DNA of 11,037 bases from an uncultured Fidelibacterota bacterium (GCA_937893835.1 CALCSS010000022.1:1-11037), one strand, 5' to 3'; shown: positions 1-7,027, numbered from the stretch's first letter. The notes: generated by a model not told the origin, from the sequence alone. Numbers and translations are program-made.

Positions 1-53
1 AAATGGTCAAACCTGTCTCCGCAATCTTTACAAATGTATTCGTAAGTAGGCAT
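1..53 (-). CDS. FmdB-family zinc-ribbon protein, N-terminal fragment (runs off the window)
   Basis: Only the first 17 codons and part of the next are present; the gene continues beyond base 1. The peptide begins MPTYEYICKDCGDRFDH. This is the characteristic start of the FmdB/CxxC_CXXC_SSSS small zinc-ribbon family: an aromatic-rich PxYEY strand followed by a CxxC zinc knuckle (Cys8 and Cys11). The second CxxC expected near residues 28-31 lies outside the window. Family members are short, usually 60-110 residues, and are annotated as putative regulatory proteins, although their real role is unknown. The ATG at 51-53 is the only plausible start, and no Shine-Dalgarno sequence precedes it. It lies 47 bases downstream of the coaD stop on the same strand, so it may be the last gene of that operon, with a small hairpin in between. 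Family assignment is confident; function is not. Confidence 0.8.
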   Translation of the reverse strand, partial: MPTYEYICKDCGDRFDH

Positions 54-68
54 TAAAAGGAATAAAAG

Positions 69-84
69 TAGGCTATTTAGCCTA
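69..84 (-). terminator. Small hairpin between coaD and the FmdB-like gene, possible weak terminator or attenuator
   Basis: A near-perfect inverted repeat, TAGGCT-(4 nt)-AGCCTA, forms a 6 bp stem. In minus-strand sense it is followed by a T-rich stretch (CTTTTATTCCTTTT) that runs up to the next ATG. This resembles a weak intrinsic terminator or attenuator after coaD. The stem is short and only half G-C, and the T tract is interrupted, so partial read-through into the FmdB-like gene is as likely as termination. It is the only clear hairpin in this 47-base gap. Confidence 0.35.
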
Positions 85-100
85 GGAAACTTAAAAATAA

Positions 101-580
101 TTAGGATGAATATTTAACAAATAATGCTTTCTCTACGCATGCCGGTACGAAAGCAGATACATCTCCACCATTTTTGGATACATCCTTTACCACTGTTGAA
201 TTCAAATGTATGAATTTTTCATCAGGCATCATAAATAGGGAAGTTATTTTATCATTTAAATGAAAGTTCATCATTGCCATTTGGAATTCAAATTCAAAGT
301 CACTTACATGTCTCAATCCACGTATGATAGCATTGGCATCGATCTTATCCGCATGGTCGACGACAAGCCCCTTGAACTCTGATACCTTTACATTATTCAA
401 GTGCTTGATCGACTCTTGGATCAGCGAGAGCCTCTTTTGAATGGAAAAAAGTGGTGTTTTTTCAGCATTTACTGCTACGACAAATTCCAATTCATCGAAT
501 AATTTAGCTGCTCTCGTTGCTATATCTATGTGACCATTATGAATGGGGTCAAATGTTCCAGGATAAATAATTTTTCTCAT
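101..580 (-). CDS. coaD: Phosphopantetheine adenylyltransferase CoaD
   Basis: This enzyme catalyses the fourth step of coenzyme A synthesis, transferring AMP from ATP to 4'-phosphopantetheine in the cytoplasm. From the chosen start the protein is 159 residues, the usual CoaD length. Visible motifs are the N-terminal nucleotidyltransferase signature YPGTFDPIHNGH (residues 6-17, with the HxGH ATP-binding motif at 14-17), the CoaD-specific IIRGLRHVSDFEFEFQMA block (85-102), and the C-terminal NSTVVKDV...GGDVSAFVP block (127-145), which matches the family's ISSTxxR/K loop. The reading frame is open four codons further upstream, to 592. The start at 580 is preferred because it begins MRKIIYPG, as in homologues, and overlaps the rsmD stop in a 4-base ATGA. 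The rsmD-coaD order is common in bacteria. Function is nearly certain. Confidence 0.97.
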   Translation of the reverse strand: MRKIIYPGTFDPIHNGHIDIATRAAKLFDELEFVVAVNAEKTPLFSIQKRLSLIQESIKHLNNVKVSEFKGLVVDHADKIDANAIIRGLRHVSDFEFEFQMAMMNFHLNDKITSLFMMPDEKFIHLNSTVVKDVSKNGGDVSAFVPACVEKALFVKYSS

Positions 581-1086
581 ATGTTTTCCCAATAAAGAAT
601 GCGAGTTTGTCCATAGTCCCTTACACTAGCATCCATGAAGGGGGCTTGACCCTTCTCACATTCCAGAATGAATTTACCCTTTTTATTTAAATGTTTAAGG
701 ACTGATTGCGTGAGACTGACCATATCATATTTAGAATATGGCGGATCTGCAAATATTAGATCATAGGTGTCGCTTGTTTTTAGATACTTGAAGACGTCCA
801 ATCTATGGAATATGTATTCAGGGCCACTCAGCAAGTCAGAGTTTTTCTTTAAATAGTTGACCACTGCTTGGTTATTCTCTACAAATGTGATCGAATTTGC
901 TCCTCTGCTTGCGGCCTCAAAACCAAAGATGCCAGACCCAGAAAAAAGATCTAATACCGACCCAAATGAAAATGGACTCAATTGGTCGAATAAACTTTTT
1001 CTAACCAATGACTTCGTAGGTCTATAGGGTAGTTTCTGACTAGTTCTTATTTTTCGACCACCAAACTTTCCGGCCAAAATGTTCAT
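577..1086 (-). CDS. rsmD: 16S rRNA (guanine(966)-N2)-methyltransferase RsmD
   Basis: This is a SAM-dependent methyltransferase that modifies G966 (E. coli numbering) of 16S rRNA during 30S assembly. The 169-residue protein is a little shorter than the E. coli enzyme. It shows the family order: the N-terminal AGKFGGRKI strand, RPTKSLVRKSLFDQL (22-36, the usual RPTxxxVRExLFN segment), SAM-binding motif I DLFSGSGIFGFEA (46-58), acidic Glu70 ending motif II, and the catalytic DPPY (114-117) typical of base amino-methyltransferases. The ATG abuts the stop of the upstream PilM-like gene with no gap (TAGATG), and its own TGA overlaps the coaD ATG, so all three are probably cotranscribed and translationally coupled. 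No odd features were seen. Confidence 0.96.
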   Translation of the reverse strand: MNILAGKFGGRKIRTSQKLPYRPTKSLVRKSLFDQLSPFSFGSVLDLFSGSGIFGFEAASRGANSITFVENNQAVVNYLKKNSDLLSGPEYIFHRLDVFKYLKTSDTYDLIFADPPYSKYDMVSLTQSVLKHLNKKGKFILECEKGQAPFMDASVRDYGQTRILYWENI

Positions 1087-2826
1087 CTAATCTTCTAGTA
1101 TGGATACGTAGAATCCTGCTCGAGGATTAGGATTGTCTGACTGGTTGAATAAGACAAATTTTCGCAACAAGATCGAGTCATTGATATTTGAGATCAGCGC
1201 ACTTGCCTGTAGAATATCAGCCTTACCTCTTACCCATATCAACAATGGACCATAGATCTGGTTTTTTGTGAATACTTGTTCAAAATACTTCAAACTGTAA
1301 TCTGTCAAGGTTGTATCCATTTGTACCATCAGATCTATCTTTGATAATTCACCTGGCGCAGGAGTGCCATCCATCAAAGGCAATTCAAAACTATAATACC
1401 ATAGGAATATGGTGCTATCCCTTCCTGTTGCCTCTACTGAGAATGATGTTGGTTCAATTCCAAGAATATTCTCAATATTAGGGTTCACACCACTGAGATA
1501 TTCTAGACTTAAGAAAGATTTTGTTATCGTTAGCGCATTATACCGATTGAGATCTGTCTCAGTAAATAACGTGATGATCGAAGAGGAAATGGCTCTAGAT
1601 TGTTTGATAAGATTGACAGGAGGAATCTTCGGAGCTGTTTTAATAGTTGTGGTATCATCAATGCCTGATCTTTTGATCACAAAATCCTTGTTAACCCCAA
1701 AAAAGGGATTATTTAGCTGGTCTTGTAGCTTGAGGTAGTTAAATCCAATGAAGGCACCAACGATCAATAAGATAGATAATCCAAAACCCGTAATGGACGT
1801 AGGCTTTTTTTCTTGAACAATATCAGCATCCATAACTTCAGGCTCGTCATCTTCAATACTCTCTTCAACAGATTCTTCACCATTTTCTATTTCATCCAGT
1901 TCAGGGATGACCTTGGTAAAAAAGAAATCAGTGACCCCAGGTTCACCAAAAAGATTAAATGAGTGCTCTAATGCAATATCATTTATTAATTGAGTCAATA
2001 TATTTGCTTCATAATAGGGTAATTTTTCAGTATTTATCCCATCAACCTCTACACCATCAAAAGGAACACTGAGCCTAAAATCAGATAACTCCCAAGCGCT
2101 TTTAGCCTGCCGTCCTAGTTTTTGCGGACAAAATATTGGAATATCATCTAGGTCTGATCTTTCCAAGCCTAGAGCAGCAAGAGTTATTTCCTCTGATGCA
2201 TCTGTTGTGGAGGCTACTTTTGCAATCCCTCCTGAGAATGTCACCGTTCCCATCCCAAAAACATTATCCTGGACCTTCATAAATGAATATTTATTCCCAC
2301 GTCTGTGGATCATTGCTGCCTCAGACATCCCTGAGCCATCGAGATACATTGAACTGACAGGGCCCATCCAGTGTGGCACACCTCCCAATTCACTTATCGA
2401 TAGTTTCAAGGTCCTTACCAACGCACGTGGGACACCACAAACATGTATATTTTCCTCAGCGGGGAAATAGACCTGGCCAAACAAATAGACGGACTGTTCC
2501 TTTGTTCGGTTCTTTTGGGATTCTACCCATTGGATATAATTTATGTGGTCATCACTAGATAGATCTTGTTCAACAGGGACAATAGAGTGTTCTACAAAAG
2601 AATCTGGAAGTCCAACATAAATATTTTGGCCTTCGAATGAATTGGCTTCCTTGGCCTGTCTTAGCGCTGATGCTAGTATCGCATTCAGTTCAGCCTCATT
2701 GTGTAATAATGAACTGATGGGTTCAGTAAAAGGAATCTTTATAACACCAGCGGCTGATTTGACTCCACCACTATCTTCCCAACTCGCGGTCAGAAGAAAA
2801 GTGTCGGATAATACTAAGCCAACCAT
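1087..2826 (-). CDS. PilM-like (actin-fold) protein with a single membrane span and extracytoplasmic C-terminal domain; uncharacterised
   Basis: This 579-residue protein has no confidently recognised family. Residues 1-305 are soluble and resemble the layout of PilM/FtsA-type actin-fold proteins: a VGLVLSDTFLLTASW opening like the phosphate-1 strand, YVGLPDSFVEHSIVPVEQ (70-87) followed by a helix, a CGVPRALV strand (130-137), and a GNKYSFMKV...SGG region (177-200). The resemblance is to fold pattern and is not decisive. A strongly acidic linker (309-335, rich in Glu/Asp) leads to one hydrophobic span (about 346-363, GLSILLIVGAFIGF), then a C-terminal domain of about 215 residues that would lie in the periplasm. 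This is the arrangement expected of PilM joined to a PilN/PilO-like membrane partner. It starts 15 bases after the stop of the upstream membrane-protein gene and directly abuts rsmD. A generic membrane-anchored ATPase-fold protein is the alternative. The ORF itself is certain; the PilM-like reading is moderate. Confidence 0.6.
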   Translation of the reverse strand: MVGLVLSDTFLLTASWEDSGGVKSAAGVIKIPFTEPISSLLHNEAELNAILASALRQAKEANSFEGQNIYVGLPDSFVEHSIVPVEQDLSSDDHINYIQWVESQKNRTKEQSVYLFGQVYFPAEENIHVCGVPRALVRTLKLSISELGGVPHWMGPVSSMYLDGSGMSEAAMIHRRGNKYSFMKVQDNVFGMGTVTFSGGIAKVASTTDASEEITLAALGLERSDLDDIPIFCPQKLGRQAKSAWELSDFRLSVPFDGVEVDGINTEKLPYYEANILTQLINDIALEHSFNLFGEPGVTDFFFTKVIPELDEIENGEESVEESIEDDEPEVMDADIVQEKKPTSITGFGLSILLIVGAFIGFNYLKLQDQLNNPFFGVNKDFVIKRSGIDDTTTIKTAPKIPPVNLIKQSRAISSSIITLFTETDLNRYNALTITKSFLSLEYLSGVNPNIENILGIEPTSFSVEATGRDSTIFLWYYSFELPLMDGTPAPGELSKIDLMVQMDTTLTDYSLKYFEQVFTKNQIYGPLLIWVRGKADILQASALISNINDSILLRKFVLFNQSDNPNPRAGFYVSILED

Positions 2827-2841
2827 TTGAGACAGACTAAC

Positions 2842-3588
2842 CTACTCCCAACTTTTTCTGCCACCCCTTATGACCCCATGGTTAGCTGCTCTGAAAGAAA
2901 AGATCAGGTAATGGGATTCAATAATAGGGTCGGTAATGGGGCTAGACACGACCAGATCCGTTCCATCCTCACTTATTTCCATTACGTATTGATTATTTGT
3001 CAAAGGACAAAAATTAGTGGTCGAATCAGGTATGAAGGTTTTATAGTATTCGATAGCCTCGACCCTTTCCAGGGGTTCCTCTTTCACAACACCAATAAAA
3101 TTCTCAGAATCAATATACCCTTGCAAGTCCTTTTTTCGAATAAAACTGGTATCATTCCTTCCTAGATCTTCGGAAAATACGGCAATCTGAACGGTGGTAT
3201 CTTGGACCGTATCCTTTCTAAAACTTTTGATACCAAATGTAGTATCATATTCAAAGCCAAAAGACTCATCAACATCTACGAAAAATTCTTTGCCATACAG
3301 CTTTACGTATTGTTCACCAATAAATAAAGAATCAGCGACAGTAGAATCTCTAGCAGCATTCACAACAGACATTGCCTCTATGAAATTCGGGTTATATTCA
3401 CCTGTGAGTCTTGAATAGAATGATTCAATATCATAAACATTCTGCATCCGATAACGGCTCTCTTTCTCATAAAAGTCTTCCTCTTCCCAGATCGCGACAG
3501 GGACATAGATCACAACAATGAGAAAAAACATTGCCAATACGATCACAACTTCTAGTAGATCTGTTTTATTTTGTTGAGTTAGTTCCAT
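2842..3588 (-). CDS. Uncharacterised single-pass membrane protein with extracytoplasmic domain (possibly pilin/pseudopilin-like)
   Basis: This 248-residue protein is not recognised by name. It has a short polar N-terminus, one strong hydrophobic segment (11-33, LLEVVIVLAMFFLIVVIYVP), then a helical acidic stretch (35-60) and a mixed strand-rich domain, so it is probably anchored in the inner membrane with its bulk outside. The C-terminus holds a single Cys (194) in FCPLTNNQYVMEI and an ending ANHGVIRGGRKSW. Both recall the CP...Y and HG...SW patterns of some pilin-like proteins, but the match is by eye only. No prepilin-peptidase site (G|FTLxE) is visible. The ATG is the earliest possible start because an in-frame TAA lies six bases upstream (TAAACAATG). 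It is the first gene of the group leading into the PilM-like gene (15-base gap), which suggests the two products act together at the envelope. Confidence 0.55.
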   Translation of the reverse strand: MELTQQNKTDLLEVVIVLAMFFLIVVIYVPVAIWEEEDFYEKESRYRMQNVYDIESFYSRLTGEYNPNFIEAMSVVNAARDSTVADSLFIGEQYVKLYGKEFFVDVDESFGFEYDTTFGIKSFRKDTVQDTTVQIAVFSEDLGRNDTSFIRKKDLQGYIDSENFIGVVKEEPLERVEAIEYYKTFIPDSTTNFCPLTNNQYVMEISEDGTDLVVSSPITDPIIESHYLIFSFRAANHGVIRGGRKSWE

Positions 3589-3708
3589 TGTTTACCATTC
3601 ACTTTAAATAAATTATTATTCATAATCCACCTCTGGGATATCGATTAATGAGACCATACATATTTAAATGAAAATTTCACCAATCTTACAACTTGATATT
3701 AAGTATTT

Positions 3709-3714
3709 ATTATA
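3709..3714 (-). promoter_or_regulatory. Candidate sigma-70 -10 box upstream of the membrane-protein/PilM-like/rsmD/coaD group
   Basis: The minus strand reads TATAAT exactly, inside the AT-rich gap between dnaJ and the 3588 start. No good -35 hexamer sits at 16-18 bases; TTATCA is found only at about 19. A promoter is needed in this gap because the downstream five-gene group starts here. Transcription from this site would leave a leader of roughly 110 bases. TTGTAA followed 17 bases later by TTTAAA, closer to the gene, is an alternative. In so AT-rich a stretch a chance match is quite possible. Confidence 0.3.
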
Positions 3715-3765
3715 GTGTTTTTTACTTCTTTTATGATAACCTATATCTTTGTGGGTCGTAATCTA

Positions 3766-3795
3766 TATTAATTACAGAAATTGTATTAATTACAG
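3766..3795 (-). repeat. Two direct copies of a 12-base repeat at the 3' end of dnaJ
   Basis: The 12-mer CTGTAATTAATA (minus strand) occurs twice, at 3784-3795 and 3766-3777, identical and spaced 18 bases start to start. The first copy contains the dnaJ stop codon (TAA at 3790-3792). The repeat may be a tandem duplication or a pair of operator half-sites for the downstream transcription unit. No intrinsic terminator follows dnaJ. Confidence 0.5.
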
Positions 3796-4887
3796 ATCTA
3801 TTTTTGAGAAGGGCTTTTCGATCGGATTGAGATTCTTCTTGAGATCTTCAACAGATTTTTTGGCTGCTCTTGTCAGTTTATTTGGTGTATCAATTTGTAT
3901 TTTGACAAGGTGGTCTCCATTTGTCCTGCTCCGCATTCTTGGAAATCCCTTCCCCTTCATTCTTAAGACCTGTCCTGACTGTATCCCTGATGGGATCTTC
4001 AGACCCGCTTTGTTTCCATCCACAGTGGGGATCTCGATCTTTCCTCCAAACACAGCAGTTGGATATGAGATCTTCAATTCTAAAATGACATGTTCCCCAT
4101 CTCTGACAAAATATTTATGCTCTAACTCTTCAAATACTACGATAAGGTCACCAGGGTTTCCAGAGAGGTCTTCATTGCCTTGACCATTAAGCGTCATATA
4201 ATTACCTTCTTCAACACCCGCCGGTACAGTGATCTTAATTGTCTCTTCCTTTTTATGCATCCCATCGGGTCCTGCACCAGGAGGACGATTACCGATTCGT
4301 TGCCCCGACCCCTCACAATGAGGGCATAATGATGCCGAACGCATTTGGCCTAGAATAGTATTTTGAACCGTTGTGACCTGCCCCTGCCCCTTGCAGGTTG
4401 GACAGGTAATTATCTCAGCACCTTCAGCAACTACAGACCTTTTGATCTTAATTTTCTTTTCAATACCCTTTGCTATCTCTTCAAAAGTTAATTTTAGTTT
4501 GATTCGAATATCAGCGCCTTTACCTCTGCGAGGTCCGCCTCTAGATCCTCCACCAAAGAAACTTTCGAAGGGACTTCCTCCAAATATGTCGCCGAACTGA
4601 GAAAAGATATCGTCCATGCTCATATGTATGCCACCACTAAAGCCTCCTTGGCCAGGGTTTTCTCCCATGCCCACACCAGCATGCCCAAACTGATCATACC
4701 TAGAACGTTTTTGTTGATCGCTAAGTATGGCGTATGCTTCCGCAGCCTCTTTGAATTTTTGCTCAGCCTCTTGGTTGTCGGGGTTTTTATCAGGATGGTA
4801 TTTCAAGGCAAGTTTGCGGTATGATCTTTTTATCTCATCATTACTTGCTTGCTTAGATACACCTAGGGTTTCATAGAGATCTTTCAT
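3790..4887 (-). CDS. dnaJ: Chaperone protein DnaJ (Hsp40) with reduced zinc-finger region
   Basis: DnaJ delivers unfolded proteins to DnaK and stimulates its ATPase. Visible parts of the 365-residue protein are the J domain (1-68) with the HPD tripeptide at 31-33; a Gly/Phe-rich region (about 69-120) with DIFSQFGDIFGG; the substrate-binding beta domain; and the C-terminal domain with YPTAVFGGKIEIPTVDG (275-291) and GQVLRMKGKGFPRM (305-318). The odd part is the cysteine-rich region: only two CxxCxGxG motifs are present, CPTCKGQG (162-169) and CPHCEGSG (188-195), against the usual four. The protein has exactly four cysteines, enough for one zinc site. The positions match canonical motifs 2 and 3; motifs 1 and 4 appear replaced by AEGAEII and RPPGAGPDG. 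The frame is uninterrupted, so this is not a sequencing break. Its ATG overlaps the grpE stop (ATGA), so the two are coupled. Confidence 0.96.
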   Translation of the reverse strand: MKDLYETLGVSKQASNDEIKRSYRKLALKYHPDKNPDNQEAEQKFKEAAEAYAILSDQQKRSRYDQFGHAGVGMGENPGQGGFSGGIHMSMDDIFSQFGDIFGGSPFESFFGGGSRGGPRRGKGADIRIKLKLTFEEIAKGIEKKIKIKRSVVAEGAEIITCPTCKGQGQVTTVQNTILGQMRSASLCPHCEGSGQRIGNRPPGAGPDGMHKKEETIKITVPAGVEEGNYMTLNGQGNEDLSGNPGDLIVVFEELEHKYFVRDGEHVILELKISYPTAVFGGKIEIPTVDGNKAGLKIPSGIQSGQVLRMKGKGFPRMRSRTNGDHLVKIQIDTPNKLTRAAKKSVEDLKKNLNPIEKPFSKIDL

Positions 4888-5408
4888 TTTTTATTCACGA
4901 TCACCTTCGCATGACGAATGACCTTGTCTCGATAGGTGTAGCCTTTTTCAAATACTTCTAGGATCACATCATTTTCTTCATCTTCATTGGCCTGAGTCAG
5001 CATGGCATCATGGATCACAGGATCCATCTCATCACCTTTTTGACCAAATGGTTCTACATTCATACCTTCAAAAAATTTACTGATCTTATTTTTTACAAGT
5101 TCAATCCCTTCTGATAATGATTCATCGGAAGAGTTCGTTGAACCTACCATTCGCTCCAGATCATCTAATATTGGCAGAAAGCCCTTGATCACATTCTCAC
5201 CCTCAAACTGTAGCAATTTGGATACCTCATCAGCCTTCCTTCGTCGAAAATTCTCAAATTCCGCCTTCAAACGTAGGTGTTTGTCTTGCAGTTCATTTAA
5301 TTGTTTATTGGCATCCTTATTCGCATCTTTTCTTTTTGGTTTGGATGTGTTCTTTGATCTTTTTGTATTGGATGTCTTTTTTGTTATTTTTTCTTTTGAT
5401 TTTGACAC
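4884..5408 (-). CDS. grpE: Nucleotide exchange factor GrpE
   Basis: GrpE releases ADP from DnaK as part of the DnaK-DnaJ-GrpE cycle. The 174-residue protein has a very Lys-rich, low-complexity N-terminus (1-35), then a long helix with LKAEFENFRRRKADEV (48-63) and FLPILDDLERM (77-87), and ends in the family signature VFEKGYTYRDKVIRHAKVIV. The MDPVIHDAM segment corresponds to the usual xDPxxHEA motif. The start codon is GTG (5406-5408), the only sensible start because no ATG follows before the conserved helix. Unlike most genes here it has a plausible Shine-Dalgarno-like sequence, GAGAGG, a few bases upstream. It heads a two-gene unit with dnaJ. dnaK and hrcA are not in the window, and no CIRCE operator was found upstream. 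Confidence 0.95.
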   Translation of the reverse strand: MSKSKEKITKKTSNTKRSKNTSKPKRKDANKDANKQLNELQDKHLRLKAEFENFRRRKADEVSKLLQFEGENVIKGFLPILDDLERMVGSTNSSDESLSEGIELVKNKISKFFEGMNVEPFGQKGDEMDPVIHDAMLTQANEDEENDVILEVFEKGYTYRDKVIRHAKVIVNKK

Positions 5409-5501
5409 AAATCCCTCTCAAGCTAAAAGTTGTATTATTACGTATATATAAGTGCTGAATTTAAATGGAAAATTCTGTCTAGACCAAGTTGCGGTATAGA
5501 T
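5409..5501 (-). promoter_or_regulatory. Gap between ftsX and grpE, expected to hold the grpE-dnaJ promoter
   Basis: This 93-base AT-rich gap separates the end of ftsX from the grpE GTG. Minus-strand sense shows TATATATA about 45 bases before the start, which could serve as a -10 element, but no matching -35 is evident. GAGAGGGATTT before the GTG looks like a ribosome binding site. No CIRCE repeat was found: AGCACTT resembles one half-site but has no partner. No intrinsic terminator for ftsEX is visible either, so read-through from ftsX is possible. Confidence 0.3.
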
Positions 5502-6374
5502 CTATTTTAAGAAACTTGAGGAAGCGCGATAGCTTCCAACAAGTGATATGACAATAACCATCAATAACATCCAAATTAAGACCAAGGGGTCAAAGTTGAC
5601 CTTCATATTAAATGAGCTAAAATTAGACGCCACATAGTTCAAGGCCTTCACTGATATAAAAAGTGCGGGGAATACCATGGTCGCTGAAATAACGCCTATT
5701 AATATTCCCTCAATGATAAAAGGTAGTTTGATGAACGTTCTTGATGCACCAATAAGCTGAAGTGTCTCAATAACATCTCTCCTTGAGTAAACGGAAAGCT
5801 TTATGGTATTATAGATCACAAGCACAGCAATCAAGACAACTATTCCCGATAGATAAGGCAATCGATCAATGACTCGCTTATAATTCCGTTCGATCTTATT
5901 GATGAGGTTACCTTGGTATCTGACCTCATCTACATTGGATATGGACCTTATCTCTTTAATAATAGGTTCCACACGCAGAGGATCTCGACGACTCCTATTA
6001 ACATTCACCACAGCACTGACGGGTAAGGGATTATATCCTAATAGTTCAACGATGTTCTCTCCAAATTGATCTTTAAATATTCGGACAGCATCCTCTTTCT
6101 CTATGATCGTTGCTGTACGCACACCCTCAATCTTCTTTATCTTGTGAATAAGCCCTATAGCTTGTTCATTGGATATATCCTGATCAAAGAACACCTCTAT
6201 CTTATACTTTGAACGTAGATAATGTAAAACCTTGTGTGTATTATTTCCGGCCGTAGCCAAGACACCAACAATGTAGAGTGCTATGAATAGTGAGAATATG
6301 GCCGTTATAGCGGTCATCTTATGACGCCATATATTCTTTACTCCTTCAGTCAAAAGATATAAAAATTTATTCAT
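5502..6374 (-). CDS. ftsX: Cell-division ABC-transporter-like permease FtsX
   Basis: FtsX is the membrane half of FtsEX, which couples cytoplasmic ATP hydrolysis to activation of periplasmic peptidoglycan hydrolases at the septum. The 290-residue protein has the family topology: a short cytoplasmic N-terminus, TM1 (about 21-41), a large extracytoplasmic domain (42-172) carrying the conserved LLGYNPLPVSAVV (111-123), then TM2 (174-194), TM3 (218-240) and TM4 (264-283). The cytoplasmic VYSRRDVIETLQLIGAS loop (195-211), which contacts FtsE, is well conserved. Its ATG overlaps the ftsE stop by one base (TAATG). No dedicated hydrolase activator such as EnvC is adjacent, so the partner must be encoded elsewhere. 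Confidence 0.95.
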   Translation of the reverse strand: MNKFLYLLTEGVKNIWRHKMTAITAIFSLFIALYIVGVLATAGNNTHKVLHYLRSKYKIEVFFDQDISNEQAIGLIHKIKKIEGVRTATIIEKEDAVRIFKDQFGENIVELLGYNPLPVSAVVNVNRSRRDPLRVEPIIKEIRSISNVDEVRYQGNLINKIERNYKRVIDRLPYLSGIVVLIAVLVIYNTIKLSVYSRRDVIETLQLIGASRTFIKLPFIIEGILIGVISATMVFPALFISVKALNYVASNFSSFNMKVNFDPLVLIWMLLMVIVISLVGSYRASSSFLK

Positions 6375-7027
6375 TATCTTACCCGGAGTACCCCATCCTT
6401 GAGCTCATATATCGGGCGTCCCCTTCCCTTGATCAAATTATAATTATGTGATGCCATTAGAATGGTCGTTCCAGTCTCATGGATGGTCTCTAAAAGTCGA
6501 ACCAATTCAAATGATGCAACCGGGTCAAGATTTCCCGTAGGTTCGTCTGCCAAGATTATATCGGGTTCTTTAATGATAGCCCTTGCCAAACTTGCTCTCT
6601 GTTGTTCACCACCCGATAGCTCATTTGGATAGTGAGTCTCCTTACCGATCAGACCAACTAGGTCTAAGGCCTCATCAACCCTATCTGGAATATCTCTAGG
6701 GTTAAATCCAAGGACATGTAAAGGAAGAGCCACATTCTCAAATAGATCTCTATCATTAAGAAGTTTATAATCTTGAAATACCATACCAATGGATTTTCGC
6801 ATTTTTGGAATCTTTCTAACGGTCATTTCAGTGGATTTAAATCCGTTGACCTTAACCAGACCATTGTCAGGAAGGATATCAAAATATATCAAACGCATCA
6901 GCGTGGTCTTGCCTGAGCCGGTTGGACCTATGAGGAAGGTAAAATCACCTTCCTCAATTGTCATATTCAAAGTATTGACTCCATAGCCCTTACTATGGGC
7001 ATAGGATACATTTTTAAATTCGATCAT
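6374..7027 (-). CDS. ftsE: Cell-division ATP-binding protein FtsE
   Basis: This is the cytoplasmic ATPase of the FtsEX complex. The 217-residue protein contains every ABC ATPase motif: Walker A GPTGSGKT (34-41), Q-loop Gln85 in MVFQDYKLL, signature LSGGEQQ (137-143), Walker B IILADEPTG with Asp161 and Glu162, D-loop NLDP, and switch His194 in MASHN. The NDRDLFENVALPLHVLG segment is typical of FtsE rather than of importers. It is the first gene of the ftsEX pair and is divergent from the antiporter gene. No Shine-Dalgarno sequence precedes the ATG (TATCTTTAATG). LolD/MacB-type ATPases are similar, but the adjacent FtsX settles the assignment. Confidence 0.96.
   Translation of the reverse strand: MIEFKNVSYAHSKGYGVNTLNMTIEEGDFTFLIGPTGSGKTTLMRLIYFDILPDNGLVKVNGFKSTEMTVRKIPKMRKSIGMVFQDYKLLNDRDLFENVALPLHVLGFNPRDIPDRVDEALDLVGLIGKETHYPNELSGGEQQRASLARAIIKEPDIILADEPTGNLDPVASFELVRLLETIHETGTTILMASHNYNLIKGRGRPIYELKDGVLRVR

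Noticed and set aside
101..145. Altered ATP-binding motif in CoaD (Lys in place of Arg in the ISSTxxR loop)
   Set aside because: Lys at this position is also found in well-studied CoaD proteins, including that of E. coli, so it is not unusual.
1409..1738. 109-codon plus-strand ORF antisense to the PilM-like gene
   Set aside because: Its sequence has no family resemblance and it sits within a long continuous minus-strand gene that fits the operon spacing.
3749..4183. 144-codon plus-strand ORF antisense to dnaJ
   Set aside because: It lies almost wholly inside dnaJ, has no domain or upstream signal, and the minus-strand frame clearly encodes a conserved chaperone.
4281..4404. DnaJ zinc-finger shortening as a frameshift or pseudogene
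   Set aside because: The frame is open throughout, flanking domains are intact and the two remaining motifs are perfect, so it looks like a real variant rather than damage.
5409..5501. CIRCE (HrcA) operator upstream of grpE
   Set aside because: AGCACTT in minus-strand sense resembles one arm, but the matching GAGTGCTAA arm nine bases away is absent (CGTAATAAT instead).
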